Source: Pacificibacter maritimus (GTDB lineage Bacteria > Pseudomonadota > Alphaproteobacteria > Rhodobacterales > Rhodobacteraceae). From it: a DNA stretch of 64,000 bases. Location: positions 884,031-948,030 of the forward strand of contig NZ_RKQK01000001.1 of assembly GCF_003814915.1 (NCBI RefSeq), in the 5' to 3' direction. Positions within the stretch are counted from its first letter, which is position 1; the number at the start of each line of letters is the position of its first letter. The notes beneath the pieces are model-generated. The model was not told where the DNA came from. It was given only the letters and a program-made list of their open reading frames with translations, and did no database searches. Position numbers and translations under genes: made by a program. Below, in pieces: positions 54,295 through 62,401 of the stretch.

Positions 54295-55051
54295 AACTTT
54301 AAGCGCCCTATTTTTTGCCCATGTGCTCGCGGATTATGTATTTCAAACCCAAAAGATGGTCGAAACGAAAGATCGCGCCAGCAGCATAATTTTACATGGG
54401 CTTACCGTATACCTATGCGCGATTGTCGCCTTGGGGTCCATCGATTGGCGCATTGCTGTTTTGGCAGGGCTGCATTTTATCACCGATGGGTTGAAGGCCT
54501 ATTGGGTGAAAACCCGAGCGGATGATGGCATAAAGCCCTACCTGATCGATCAACTGGTCCATCTCGTCACTGTTGCAGGACTGGCTGCTATTGCTCCAAG
54601 CCTGTTTGCAGATGGCGTTTGGGCCAAAGACCTGTCCGAAGGTGGCTTGTTGATGGTTCAGGCTTGGGCGCCTTCCGCGATGCTTTTTACGGCTGGCGCG
54701 ATTTACGCCACCCGAGCGGGCGGATTTGCTGTTGGGAAACTCATGATACCCTTTGCGGCAGGCGCGCCTGCTGCATCATTGCCCAAGGGCGGCATGATGA
54801 TAGGCCAGTTAGAACGCGGTCTTATTTTCTTGATGTTTATCGCAGGCCAACCTGCAGGAATCGGCTTTTTAATCGCAGCGAAATCGGTTTTACGCTTTGA
54901 TGCAGCATCTAAGAATGAAAAAGCCGAATACGTTATTATCGGTACATTAGCGTCATTTAGCTGGGCGATTGCCATCGCAATCTTAACCCTCGCATTGCAC
55001 AATGGATTAAACGGCCTTCCCCTGCTTGAGATCACGCGCTCAAAGGATTAG
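54287..55051 (+). CDS. DUF3307-family membrane protein
   Basis: 254 residues. N-terminal segment FFAHVLADYVFQTQKMVETK matches DUF3307. Repeated His/Asp pairs in membrane segments (AHVLADY, LHFITDGLKAYW, LIDQLVHL) suggest a metal or substrate site inside the membrane. About six helices. The ATG at 54287 overlaps the SatD-like gene; a GTG at 54275 is the alternative. DUF3307 proteins are commonly paired with SatD-like proteins, but I know of no proven function. Confidence 0.75.
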   Translation: MFETLSALFFAHVLADYVFQTQKMVETKDRASSIILHGLTVYLCAIVALGSIDWRIAVLAGLHFITDGLKAYWVKTRADDGIKPYLIDQLVHLVTVAGLAAIAPSLFADGVWAKDLSEGGLLMVQAWAPSAMLFTAGAIYATRAGGFAVGKLMIPFAAGAPAASLPKGGMMIGQLERGLIFLMFIAGQPAGIGFLIAAKSVLRFDAASKNEKAEYVIIGTLASFSWAIAIAILTLALHNGLNGLPLLEITRSKD

Positions 55052-55074
55052 GTTAAGATCAAAGGAGAATGCAT

Positions 55075-55446
55075 ATGTTCGGTATTCCAGGAAAACAAGC
55101 AGTCAGCATCACCCCTAAAGCGGCGGCTCAAATCGCAAAGCTTATGGACAAAGACGGATCGAAAGGTCTGCGCATTGGCGTGAAAAAAGGCGGCTGTGCA
55201 GGCATGGAATATACCATGGACTACGTGCATGAAATCGATCCTTTAGACGAAATTGTAGAACAAGATGGCGGGCGTGTGATGATCGCGCCCATGGCCCAGA
55301 TGTTTTTGTTCGGCACCGAAATTGATTATGAAGTGTCACTGCTGGAAGCGGGCTTCAAATTCCGCAACCCAAATGTAGTTGATGCTTGCGGCTGTGGCGA
55401 AAGTATCAAGTTTGACGAAAGCCTTGTGCCACAAAACGAAACCTAG
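55075..55446 (+). CDS. HesB/IscA-family iron-sulfur assembly protein
   Basis: 123 residues. A-type carrier with the three cysteines in GGCAGMEYTM and ACGCGESIKF (C-x-C-G-C-like end). It binds or transfers [4Fe-4S] or [2Fe-2S] clusters. The ATG at 55075 is chosen: AAAGGAG is 7 nt upstream, whereas the ATG at 55069 is too close to it. Likely in a unit with the following TfoX-like genes, as the next start follows the stop directly. Confidence 0.9.
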   Translation: MFGIPGKQAVSITPKAAAQIAKLMDKDGSKGLRIGVKKGGCAGMEYTMDYVHEIDPLDEIVEQDGGRVMIAPMAQMFLFGTEIDYEVSLLEAGFKFRNPNVVDACGCGESIKFDESLVPQNET

Positions 55447-55848
55447 ATGCCTGCGTCGCCCGAATTGATCGCCCATGCGCGCGATTTATTTGCAGATCTA
55501 GCCCCCATTCGCGTTGGCGGTCTTTTTGGTGGTTCGGCGCTATATATCGAAGATGATGTCATGTTTGCCTGCATCATAGGTGATGTGATTTACATGAAAT
55601 CTGATGCAAAAACCCTGCCCCAGTTTGAACAAGCAGGCGCAAGCCCCTTTTGCTATGACAAACCCAAAGGCACCACGGTTGTGACCTCTCTCATGTCATT
55701 GCCAGACAGTGCGCTGGACGACCCAAATGAAGCGCGCATTTGGGCACAGCTTGCCTATGGGCCTGCACTCAAAGCGGCTGAGAAAAAGCGCATCGCAAAA
55801 GCGCGAAAAGCCGCACAAAAAACAGCCCATCAGGGAAAGAGGTCATGA
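55447..55848 (+). CDS. TfoX/Sxy N-terminal-domain protein 1
   Basis: 133 residues. RDLFADLAPIRVGGLFGGSALYIEDDVMFACIIGD has the TfoX_N pattern (R..GG.....G..FA....), with YMKSDAKTLPQFEQAG typical of the fold. There is no TfoX C-terminal HhH domain, and a basic tail (KAAEKKRIAKARKAAQKTAHQGKRS) replaces it. E. coli Sxy/TfoX helps CRP activate competence genes; here the role is unknown. The ATG follows the HesB stop with no gap, and the stop overlaps the next gene (ATGA). Confidence 0.82.
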   Translation: MPASPELIAHARDLFADLAPIRVGGLFGGSALYIEDDVMFACIIGDVIYMKSDAKTLPQFEQAGASPFCYDKPKGTTVVTSLMSLPDSALDDPNEARIWAQLAYGPALKAAEKKRIAKARKAAQKTAHQGKRS

Positions 55849-56153
55849 GCATCACACAGGATATGATCGCATATGCCCATGATCTATTTGCCCCCCTCGG
55901 TGCTATCACCAGCCGCAAAATGATGGGAGGGCTGGCGATTTATCAAAATGGCGTCATCTTTGCATCGCTTGATGCACAGGGCACAGTCTATTTGAAAGCC
56001 AAAGGCGACTTCGCACAACAGCTTGCGGCCGAGGGCGCACAGCAATTTCAAACACATCGTGGCCCTATGGCCTATTGGACCCTACCGCAGGCTGCCTTGG
56101 ATGATCCAGATCTGGCTTCACACTGGGGGCAAAAAGCCCTTACTGTCCTGTAA
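55845..56153 (+). CDS. TfoX/Sxy N-terminal-domain protein 2
   Basis: 102 residues, second member of the tandem pair: LFAPLGAITSRKMMGGLAIYQNGVIFASLDAQGTVYLKAKGD, then GPMAYWTLPQAALDDPDLASHWGQKAL, matching the LPDSALDDPNEARIWAQLA of its neighbour. The pair shares the fold but is only moderately alike, so the duplication is old. It starts within the last codons of gene 1. It lacks the basic tail. Unknown role. Confidence 0.82.
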   Translation: MSITQDMIAYAHDLFAPLGAITSRKMMGGLAIYQNGVIFASLDAQGTVYLKAKGDFAQQLAAEGAQQFQTHRGPMAYWTLPQAALDDPDLASHWGQKALTVL

Positions 56154-56247
56154 ACGCCTTTTGTTTTCACCCGCTGCACCGCTATCCACTTGACGATACC
56201 CCCAGCCCTGCAATGATGCGCAAAATGTATTTTTGGAGGATCACACA

Positions 56248-56994
56248 ATGGCAAGAAAATTAGCCGCAGGCAATTGGAAGATGAACGGGACACAGGCCGC
56301 CCTGACTGAGGCACAGGCTTTGACTGGTATGTTCCCCGCCCCTTCTGTGGAGATCCTTTTGTGCCCGCCAACAACATTGGTCTATGCCATGGCCGAAGCC
56401 CTACGCGGCACGGCCATTCACACAGGCGGCCAAGACTGCCACGCCCATGCAAATGGCGCACATACAGGCGATACATCCGCAGAACTTTTGGCTGACGCAG
56501 GGGCCACACATGTGATTTTGGGCCATTCCGAACGCCGCGCTGATCACGGCGAAACAGATGCAATCGTGCGCGCCAAAACCCAAGCAGCCGTTGCAGCGGG
56601 GCTTGTCGCCATTGTCTGCGTTGGTGAAACGTTAGAGCAGCGCGAAGCAGGCGAAACTCTGGATGTCGTGCGCGCGCAGTTGCAAGGATCCCTGCCCGAC
56701 ACCATTGAGGCCGATAAAATTGTGATCGCCTACGAACCTGTTTGGGCCATCGGCACAGGAAAAGTTCCGACTTTGGATCAAATCGGCGAGGTCCATGCAG
56801 ATATGCGCAAAGCCTTGGCTGGTCGTTTCGGCGATGACGCAAAAATGCTGCCTTTGCTTTATGGTGGGTCGGTCAAACCCACAAATGCGGCTGAAATCTT
56901 TGCTGTCAGCGATGTGGATGGCGCATTGGTTGGCGGTGCCTCTTTGAAAGCCGATGATTTTTCAGGCATTATTTCTGCCCTGCAAGACGCATAA
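56248..56994 (+). CDS. tpiA: Triosephosphate isomerase
   Basis: 248 residues, interconverts glyceraldehyde 3-phosphate and dihydroxyacetone phosphate. Catalytic Lys in AGNWKMNG (K11), His in ILGHSERRA, Glu in [11 protein letters not shown], and the phosphate loop [11 protein letters not shown] are visible. The ATG at 56248 is chosen because GGAGG lies 8 nt upstream; a 15-nt extension is open. It stands as the last gene of the plus-strand block and serves the glpD and sugar-island output. A stem-loop follows. Confidence 0.96.
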   Translation: MARKLAAGNWKMNGTQAALTEAQALTGMFPAPSVEILLCPPTTLVYAMAEALRGTAIHTGGQDCHAHANGAHTGDTSAELLADAGATHVILGHSERRADHGETDAIVRAKTQAAVAAGLVAIVCVGETLEQREAGETLDVVRAQLQGSLPDTIEADKIVIAYEPVWAIGTGKVPTLDQIGEVHADMRKALAGRFGDDAKMLPLLYGGSVKPTNAAEIFAVSDVDGALVGGASLKADDFSGIISALQDA

Positions 56995-57004
56995 ACCAAA
57001 CGTT

Positions 57005-57030
57005 GTTTGGCGCGTATTTATGCGCCAAAC
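57005..57030. terminator. Stem-loop between tpiA and FAD monooxygenase gene
   Basis: gtttggcgc (57005-57013) pairs with gcgccaaac (57022-57030), 8-nt loop, between convergent genes. No clear U tract on either strand, so bidirectional termination is likely but unproven. Confidence 0.6.
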
Positions 57031-57032
57031 GG

Positions 57033-58199
57033 CTAGTCTTGGGTCACGTCATGTTCATAAAGCCAACTGAATTTCGTGACGGCTTGCGCGGGGGCAAACC
57101 GATTGACGCCGCGCAAAATTCCATGCGCGATTTTGCGTTTCACGCCTGACAGATGGTAATTGCGCGCATTTGCATTGGCCGCAGCAATCACCCGCGCCAC
57201 CCGCGCTTTACGTTTGACCTGATAGACGGGCAAGGCTTGTTCAACGGGTAAATTGGCCAAACATTCCGCCAAGACCCATGCGTCTTCTAGGGCCAGATTG
57301 GCGCCCTGAGCCAAGAACGGAAGGGTCGGATGCGCGGCGTCCCCGATCAAAGCTGCAGATCCTGAACTGTGCCAACGCGCGGCCACATTATGGCGAAACA
57401 GCCCCCAACAGGACACGTCATTCACATCTTTTAACAGGTCTCGCAAGGCGGGGTTAAAGCTGGAAAACCGACGGCGTAACTCATTTGGGTCACCTGTGTG
57501 ATGCCAGCCTTCTTCGCCCCAAGACCCTTGTTCTTCGACGGCAACGATATTGACAAATGCCCCATCGCGCAGCGGATAGGTCACCACATGCTGGCCCCGC
57601 CCCGTATGGATTTGCGCAACACAATCACGGGGATGTCGCGCGGGAACAATCGCACGCCAAGCCGTTTGGCCCGTGTAAAACGGCACTTCAATACCATTCA
57701 TGAGCCCACGAAGTTTGGACTGCAAACCATCTGCACCAATAACCAAATCATGGGTTTTGCGAAGCCCTGTATCGAAGGACACCTCAGGCGCAGCTTCACC
57801 GAACAGGTCAACACCTGTGACACGATGCGACAGCTTAATACGCACACCAGCTGCGCGCGCACCTTGTTCCAAAAGGTGGATCAGGTCAGCACGGTGCACC
57901 AAAAAGAAATCAAGATCGGGTTTATAGCGCGCGAAATCGAGATGCAGCACTGATTGCCCAGAAAAGCCGTCCATTAAATATACGCCCTGAGAGCGCAAAG
58001 ACACTTGCGCGACATCAAGACCAAGGCGCGCCAAAACAGCAGCACCATTTGGGGTGATTTGCAATCCAGCGCCGACTTCAGAAATCTCATCGGCACGTTC
58101 ATAGACAGTGACCCGAGCCCCGCGCATCGCAAGCGCACGCGCCACAGATAGCCCAGCGACACCGCCGCCAAGCACAGCAATATCTTGACCCAAAATCAT
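57033..58199 (-). CDS. FAD-dependent monooxygenase (salicylate hydroxylase-like)
   Basis: 388 residues, flavoprotein hydroxylase of the UbiH/NahG group. FAD fold AVLGGGVAGLSVARALAMRG (9-28), the DG motif VIGADGLQSKLRG, and the GD-x6-P motif LIGDAAHPTLPFLAQGAN. It would hydroxylate an aromatic ring using NAD(P)H; the substrate is not known, and the family includes salicylate and 3-hydroxybenzoate enzymes. AAAGGGTG precedes the ATG. It follows dksA on the same strand, separated by a terminator. Confidence 0.87.
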   Translation of the reverse strand: MILGQDIAVLGGGVAGLSVARALAMRGARVTVYERADEISEVGAGLQITPNGAAVLARLGLDVAQVSLRSQGVYLMDGFSGQSVLHLDFARYKPDLDFFLVHRADLIHLLEQGARAAGVRIKLSHRVTGVDLFGEAAPEVSFDTGLRKTHDLVIGADGLQSKLRGLMNGIEVPFYTGQTAWRAIVPARHPRDCVAQIHTGRGQHVVTYPLRDGAFVNIVAVEEQGSWGEEGWHHTGDPNELRRRFSSFNPALRDLLKDVNDVSCWGLFRHNVAARWHSSGSAALIGDAAHPTLPFLAQGANLALEDAWVLAECLANLPVEQALPVYQVKRKARVARVIAAANANARNYHLSGVKRKIAHGILRGVNRFAPAQAVTKFSWLYEHDVTQD

Positions 58200-58265
58200 C
58201 GATCACCCTTTCCAAGTGCTATTTTGCCCCCGCGCAGGCAAGACCTGATGCATGGGGTAGAATGC

Positions 58266-58295
58266 AAAACACCGAGACCTGCGCCTCGGTGTTTT
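58266..58295. terminator. Terminator after dksA
   Basis: aaaacaccgag (58266-58276) pairs with ctcggtgtttt (58285-58295), 11 bp with an 8-nt loop, A and T tracts on both sides. It lies 27 nt past the dksA stop. Confidence 0.88.
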
Positions 58296-58322
58296 CTATC
58301 AATCTACCACGTCATGCGACAG

Positions 58323-58745
58323 TTAATCATCGCGGTGAACTTTTTCACGACGCTCGTGACGCTCTTGCGCTTCTAAGCTCATGGTTGCGATTGGGCGTGC
58401 ATCCAAACGCTTGAGCGAAATAGGTTCACCAGTCGTTTCGCAATAGCCGAATTCGTCGTTTTCAATACGGCGCAAAGCGGCATCAATTTTAGTGACCAGT
58501 TTACGCTGGCGATCACGTGTGCGTAATTCCAAAGCGCGATCTGTTTCTTCAGAAGCGCGGTCGGCAATATCAGGGATTGCGCGCGTACCGTCTTGTAGGC
58601 CTTCTAAAGTATTGCGGCTTTCGTCAAGCAATTCAGCTTTCCAAGCTTCTAATTTGCGACGGAAGTATTCGATCTGTCGATCGTTCATAAAGGGTTCATC
58701 CACGGATGGACGATAATCGTCGGGCAGGGTTACCACGGCCGTCAT
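58323..58745 (-). CDS. dksA: DksA-family RNA polymerase regulator, one zinc cysteine only
   Basis: 140 residues. It binds RNA polymerase through the secondary channel and works with ppGpp. Coiled-coil tip IPDIADRASEE keeps the two acidic residues (D-x-x-D-R-A). The C-terminal region GYCETTGEPISLKRLDARP has a single Cys where E. coli has four (C-x2-C...C-x2-C): GYCETTG and PIATMS lack the rest, so no zinc can be bound in the usual way. DksA proteins of the Rhodobacter group are also Cys-poor. The ATG at 58745 is chosen because GAGGTG lies 8 nt upstream. A leader hairpin precedes it. Confidence 0.92.
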   Translation of the reverse strand: MTAVVTLPDDYRPSVDEPFMNDRQIEYFRRKLEAWKAELLDESRNTLEGLQDGTRAIPDIADRASEETDRALELRTRDRQRKLVTKIDAALRRIENDEFGYCETTGEPISLKRLDARPIATMSLEAQERHERREKVHRDD

Positions 58746-58772
58746 ATTTCTCACCTCGTTGTCGTAAGGGAC

Positions 58773-58799
58773 GCGCACCAGTGAACCTTCACGGTGCGC
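58773..58799 (-). promoter_or_regulatory. Leader hairpin upstream of dksA
   Basis: gcgcacc-a-gtgaa (58773-58785) pairs with ttcac-ggtgcgc (58788-58799): 12 pairs with one bulged A around a 2-nt loop. It lies 28 nt upstream of the dksA start codon, just before the GAGGTG. Could regulate translation or be an operator. Confidence 0.5.
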
Positions 58800-59180
58800 C
58801 ACCTTCAATGGCCGCTCATTTACCCGCTTTACTAGGGGATGTCACTAGCCGATCGCGCTTGCGTTGTAGGTTTGTGACGCATCCCTGTGATCAGGGTTAG
58901 AAATTGGAGATAAATCATAAGGTTTGATCTGAAATTACTGTCGGTTTCGCATGGCAAAGTTGCACTTTGACCATAGGTTTGCCACAGTTGCGTGTGATAT
59001 TGGGTCTCGTCGTCCGATAACACTTTATTGCACCTAACACTGATGGATTTACAACGTGACGCGCGCTGAACACTCGAATGCAATGCAAGACCTGTGCAGG
59101 CTGGGCAAGCCTGGCGGCACTGTGCATGTGCTTTGCACTCAGATCGCACCACTCAATCCTTATTTTACAAGATTGATATT
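58800..59180. other. 381-nt intergenic region between dksA and GNAT genes
   Basis: No gene supported. Open frames here lack start signals and family resemblance. A small dyad (caggct-gggca-agcctg, 59097-59113) is present. The region should hold the dksA and GNAT promoters. Confidence 0.6.
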
Positions 59181-59633
59181 ATGACCAATAGCCTGACGAT
59201 CCGCCCCTTGACTGCCAATGATTTTGATCTTTGGAAACCTTTGTGGAGCGATTATCTGACCTTTTATAAATCATCTGTACCTGATGAGGTCACGACAGCG
59301 AGCTTTGCGCGCCTCTCAAATCCACAGTGCCGTGAACGGGGCGCATTCGTCGCAGAATTTAACGAAGAAATGATCGGCTTTGTACATTACATTACCCATG
59401 CGCATAACTGGCATGTGGAAGACGTGGTTTATCTGCAAGATCTGTTTGTCAGCCCATCACAGCGCGGCCAAGGGGCCGCACGCAAACTGATTGAACAGGT
59501 CTATGCGCAGGCTGATGCAAATGGCACACCAACCGTCTATTGGCTGACCCAAGATTTTAATACCACAGCGCGTAAATTATACGACTCTATCGGATCATTA
59601 ACGCCCTTTATCAAATACCAAAGGCCCCTATAA
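59181..59633 (+). CDS. GNAT-family N-acetyltransferase
   Basis: 150 residues. The acetyl-CoA motif A is visible as LFVSPSQRGQGAARKLIEQV, and motif B as TARKLYDSIGSLTPFIKYQRP. N-terminal TIRPLTANDFDLWKPLWSDYL is the usual GNAT start. The acetylated substrate is not known. The ATG at 59181 begins the family core; the frame opens earlier. Its stop directly precedes the next gene's ATG. Confidence 0.85.
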   Translation: MTNSLTIRPLTANDFDLWKPLWSDYLTFYKSSVPDEVTTASFARLSNPQCRERGAFVAEFNEEMIGFVHYITHAHNWHVEDVVYLQDLFVSPSQRGQGAARKLIEQVYAQADANGTPTVYWLTQDFNTTARKLYDSIGSLTPFIKYQRPL

Positions 59634-61061
59634 ATGTCGCTTTTTTCTGCGTCACGCGCGCCAATGCTTGACCGTTTTTGCCGCCCTCTTGCACGTGGGG
59701 TGCGTATCTGTGTGATGACGACAGCACTTGTAAGTTTGGTGGGCTGCGCCACAAAGGTTTCAACGCCAAGATCAAATACAGCACGCGCGCCTTCGGTTGT
59801 GCTTGATCTACCGCCTATGAAATTGTTTCAATCCCTGCGCCCAACCAGAACTGCGCGTTCGAACACAGCAATCGCCCGCGACTTTCTAGATCTTAGCTTT
59901 TTGTTGGAAAATGGCACGGTCTTGCAAAGCTTCACCCGTTTCGAAGGGCCTATCACCCTGCGGGTTGTGGGGGATGCCATTCCTGCCTCGCTTGGCCCAG
60001 ATTTGGAAACCCTGATTTCGCGCCTGCGCACCGAAGCGGACATTGACATAACGCGGGTCGCGCCAAATTCGGCAGCAAATATCACCATTCAAACCCTCCC
60101 CCATGCACAGTTACGCAAACGGGCGCCCAATACGGCCTGCATTGTTGCGCCCAATATTTCCAGCTGGAATGATTTTCGCCAATCAAGGCGCGCCAATCTC
60201 AGTTGGAGCACTGTAACCAAGCGCGAAACACTATCCATTTTCATTCCAAATGATGAAGCACCGCAGGAAATTCGCGATTGCTTGCATGAAGAACTGGCCC
60301 AAGCGCTTGGGCCCCTGAATGATTTGTACCGTTTGACCGACAGTGTATTTAACGACGACAATATCCATTCAGTGTTAACCGAATTCGATATGCTGATCCT
60401 GCGGGCAACCTATGCGCCAGAATTGCGTACAGGCATGACCCGCGCGCAAGTATCGCAACGCCTGCCCGCGCTTTTGAACAGATTGAACCCCGCAGGAAAC
60501 ACCCGCAGCACGCCCCCCTATCAACCGATTTCGCGTATTTGGAATGAAGCCGTTATGTCAGCAATGCGCGCTGACAGTTCAGCCACGCAACGCATTACTG
60601 CCGCCAGTCAGGCAGTGACGATTGCCCAATCCGAAAATTGGACCGATGCCCGCATGGGGTTTTCCTTGTTCTTACTCGGTCGGCTTTCATTTGGATCAGA
60701 TCCAGTCTTAGCCCAGAACGCCCTCAGCCGTGCCTATGACATCTATTCGACACGTTCGGATACCGCATATCACAAAGCGCATGTGGCCTTGCAACTTTCG
60801 GCGCTCGCGCTTTTGGATCGCAATTATGAACAGGCCTTGGCCTATTCAAGTGATGCCATCCCGACCGCACGCGCCGCAGGGAACGCGGCTTTACTTGCCT
60901 CTTTGATGATGACGAAAGCCGAAAGCCTGACCGCGATGGGACGCGCCAGTGAGGCGCGCATGGTACGGCTCGACAGTCTGGGCTGGGCACGCTATGGATT
61001 TGGCACAGATGAACAAGTTCATGCCCGCACCAGCGAAATAGCAAGTCTCGCGCGAAATTGA
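59634..61061 (+). CDS. DUF2927-family lipoprotein
   Basis: 475 residues. Lipobox LVSLVGC (Cys 38) after an N-terminal signal with a charged region, so a lipoprotein in the outer or inner membrane. A DUF2927 core (about 65-285; IARDFLDLSFLLENG, LHEELAQALGPLNDLYRLTDSVFNDDN with the His-Glu pair) is followed by a helical C-terminal part (about 300-470) with tetratricopeptide-like character (ALLDRNYEQALAYSSDAIPTARAAG). Function unknown. The ATG follows the GNAT stop with no gap. Confidence 0.82.
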   Translation: MSLFSASRAPMLDRFCRPLARGVRICVMTTALVSLVGCATKVSTPRSNTARAPSVVLDLPPMKLFQSLRPTRTARSNTAIARDFLDLSFLLENGTVLQSFTRFEGPITLRVVGDAIPASLGPDLETLISRLRTEADIDITRVAPNSAANITIQTLPHAQLRKRAPNTACIVAPNISSWNDFRQSRRANLSWSTVTKRETLSIFIPNDEAPQEIRDCLHEELAQALGPLNDLYRLTDSVFNDDNIHSVLTEFDMLILRATYAPELRTGMTRAQVSQRLPALLNRLNPAGNTRSTPPYQPISRIWNEAVMSAMRADSSATQRITAASQAVTIAQSENWTDARMGFSLFLLGRLSFGSDPVLAQNALSRAYDIYSTRSDTAYHKAHVALQLSALALLDRNYEQALAYSSDAIPTARAAGNAALLASLMMTKAESLTAMGRASEARMVRLDSLGWARYGFGTDEQVHARTSEIASLARN

Positions 61062-61132
61062 CCGCCTGTTCGCTTTGCAAAAAAGATTTAAGAGCTGGCG
61101 TTAAGTCATTCTTAAAAAAGAGGAATACAAAT

Positions 61133-61297
61133 ATGATCGTCATTATTTTGGCTCTACTTGGCGCAGTTCTTGGTTGGCGTTTGGCAAGTAAGCGCGATGG
61201 AGATCGCATGGACAAATTGCAATACGGGGCCGCATTTTTGCTTGGCTTTAGTGTAATTGGTCTCTTTTTGACGTTGATTATCGATATTTTGGTGTAA
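61133..61297 (+). CDS. 54-residue two-helix membrane protein
   Basis: Two hydrophobic helices (about 2-15, MIVIILALLGAVLG; and 33-52, AAFLLGFSVIGLFLTLIIDIL) joined by a basic loop WRLASKRDGDRMDKLQ. AGAGGAA lies 9 nt before the ATG. Similar short proteins are found in roseobacters; the function is unknown. Same strand as the DUF2927 gene and the next gene. Confidence 0.7.
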   Translation: MIVIILALLGAVLGWRLASKRDGDRMDKLQYGAAFLLGFSVIGLFLTLIIDILV

Positions 61298-61353
61298 ATC
61301 AAATCTACCGAAAGCCTCTGCGGCAATCTGCACCACAACAGTGAGGACGCAGC

Positions 61354-61737
61354 GTGATACGCTTTGTAAAACACCTTTGGTCCCATGCGCCTTTTGCAAC
61401 GTTAATCTTGGCCGTATCTTTATTGGTCGCGGGTGTTTTTGCCACGCGGTCAGTCGCACTTTGGATCTACTGGAATGACCCTGCGCATCGCGCCCAAGCG
61501 CTAGAACCTTGGATGACGCCCAAATATATATCACATTCTTGGCGGGTACCAACACAAGTGGTTGTTGATGCCTTGGGCGATTTCGAGCGCGCTAAAAAGG
61601 GACCGATGCGGTTGGAACAGATCGCTGCAGAGTTAGATGTCACACCAGAAACTTTGATTGACCGTATTGATCAAGCCATCACAGACTATCAGGCCGATAC
61701 CAAGATCGGCACGCCTCGCAAGAGGGATGGCGCATGA
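61354..61737 (+). CDS. Unknown single-helix protein with HTH-like tail
   Basis: 127 residues. An N-terminal helix (about 14-37, ATLILAVSLLVAGVFATRSVAL) is followed by a soluble domain whose end (MRLEQIAAELDVTPETLIDRIDQAI) has helix-turn-helix character. GTG start with GAGGA 6 nt upstream. Its stop overlaps the dedA start (ATGA), so translation is coupled. No family recognised. Confidence 0.72.
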   Translation: MIRFVKHLWSHAPFATLILAVSLLVAGVFATRSVALWIYWNDPAHRAQALEPWMTPKYISHSWRVPTQVVVDALGDFERAKKGPMRLEQIAAELDVTPETLIDRIDQAITDYQADTKIGTPRKRDGA

Positions 61738-62396
61738 CAGATACAATTTTCGCATTGGTCACCACATACGGCTATGCAGGCGTTTTGATTTGCGCATATC
61801 TTTCTTGTCTTTTTGTTCCTGTCCCGACCTCATTGATGATGCTTGCGGGCGGAGCTTTGGCGGCTTCTGGAGATTTATCTGTCTCTCTTTTGATCGGCGC
61901 GGCGTTCATCGGTGCGGTTTTGGGCGATCAAACTGGATATTTCATAGGGCGCCGCTTTGGACGACGCGCTTTGATCCATCTGTCACGCGCCCCTGCCCGT
62001 CGTAAAATCATTCAGCGCGCGCAAAAAACTGTAGACGACCGAGGCGGATTGGGTGTGTTCTTTTCGACTTGGCTGGTTGCTCCGCTGGGCCCCTATGTGA
62101 ATGTAGTTGCAGGGGCTGCGGGCCTGAAATGGTACCGCTTTACCATCGCCGATGTCTTGGGCGAGGCTATGTGGGTGAATATATATGTTTGGCTGGGCTT
62201 CGCATTTGCGGGCAGTTTGGCGCTTGTGGCTGAACTTGTGGGCGATGTTATGGGTTTGATTGCAGCGCTGGTCACGGCTGCGATAGCAGGACTTTGGATC
62301 ACGCTTGTTCTGCGTCACCACCGTGCAGCCGATAAAGCGAAAACTGAAAGTGCCTCCAGTGAGACCTTTGGATCTCCACCTGAACGTACTATATAA
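61734..62396 (+). CDS. DedA-family membrane protein
   Basis: 220 residues, VTT (SNARE-associated) domain. VPVPTSLMMLAGGALAASGDLS, the GDQTGYFIGRRFGRR segment and the re-entrant FFSTWLVAPLGPYVNVVAGAAGL with Arg are typical. DedA proteins are lipid scramblase/transporter-like proteins involved in undecaprenyl-phosphate recycling or membrane stress. Overlaps the upstream gene by 4 nt (ATGA). The next gene follows after 5 nt. Confidence 0.88.
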   Translation: MTDTIFALVTTYGYAGVLICAYLSCLFVPVPTSLMMLAGGALAASGDLSVSLLIGAAFIGAVLGDQTGYFIGRRFGRRALIHLSRAPARRKIIQRAQKTVDDRGGLGVFFSTWLVAPLGPYVNVVAGAAGLKWYRFTIADVLGEAMWVNIYVWLGFAFAGSLALVAELVGDVMGLIAALVTAAIAGLWITLVLRHHRAADKAKTESASSETFGSPPERTI

Positions 62397-62401
62397 AATC
62401 T

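Noticed and set aside
58832-59152. Minus-strand gene in the dksA-GNAT gap
   Set aside because: No ribosome-binding site, no signal or domain pattern, Cys-rich random composition.
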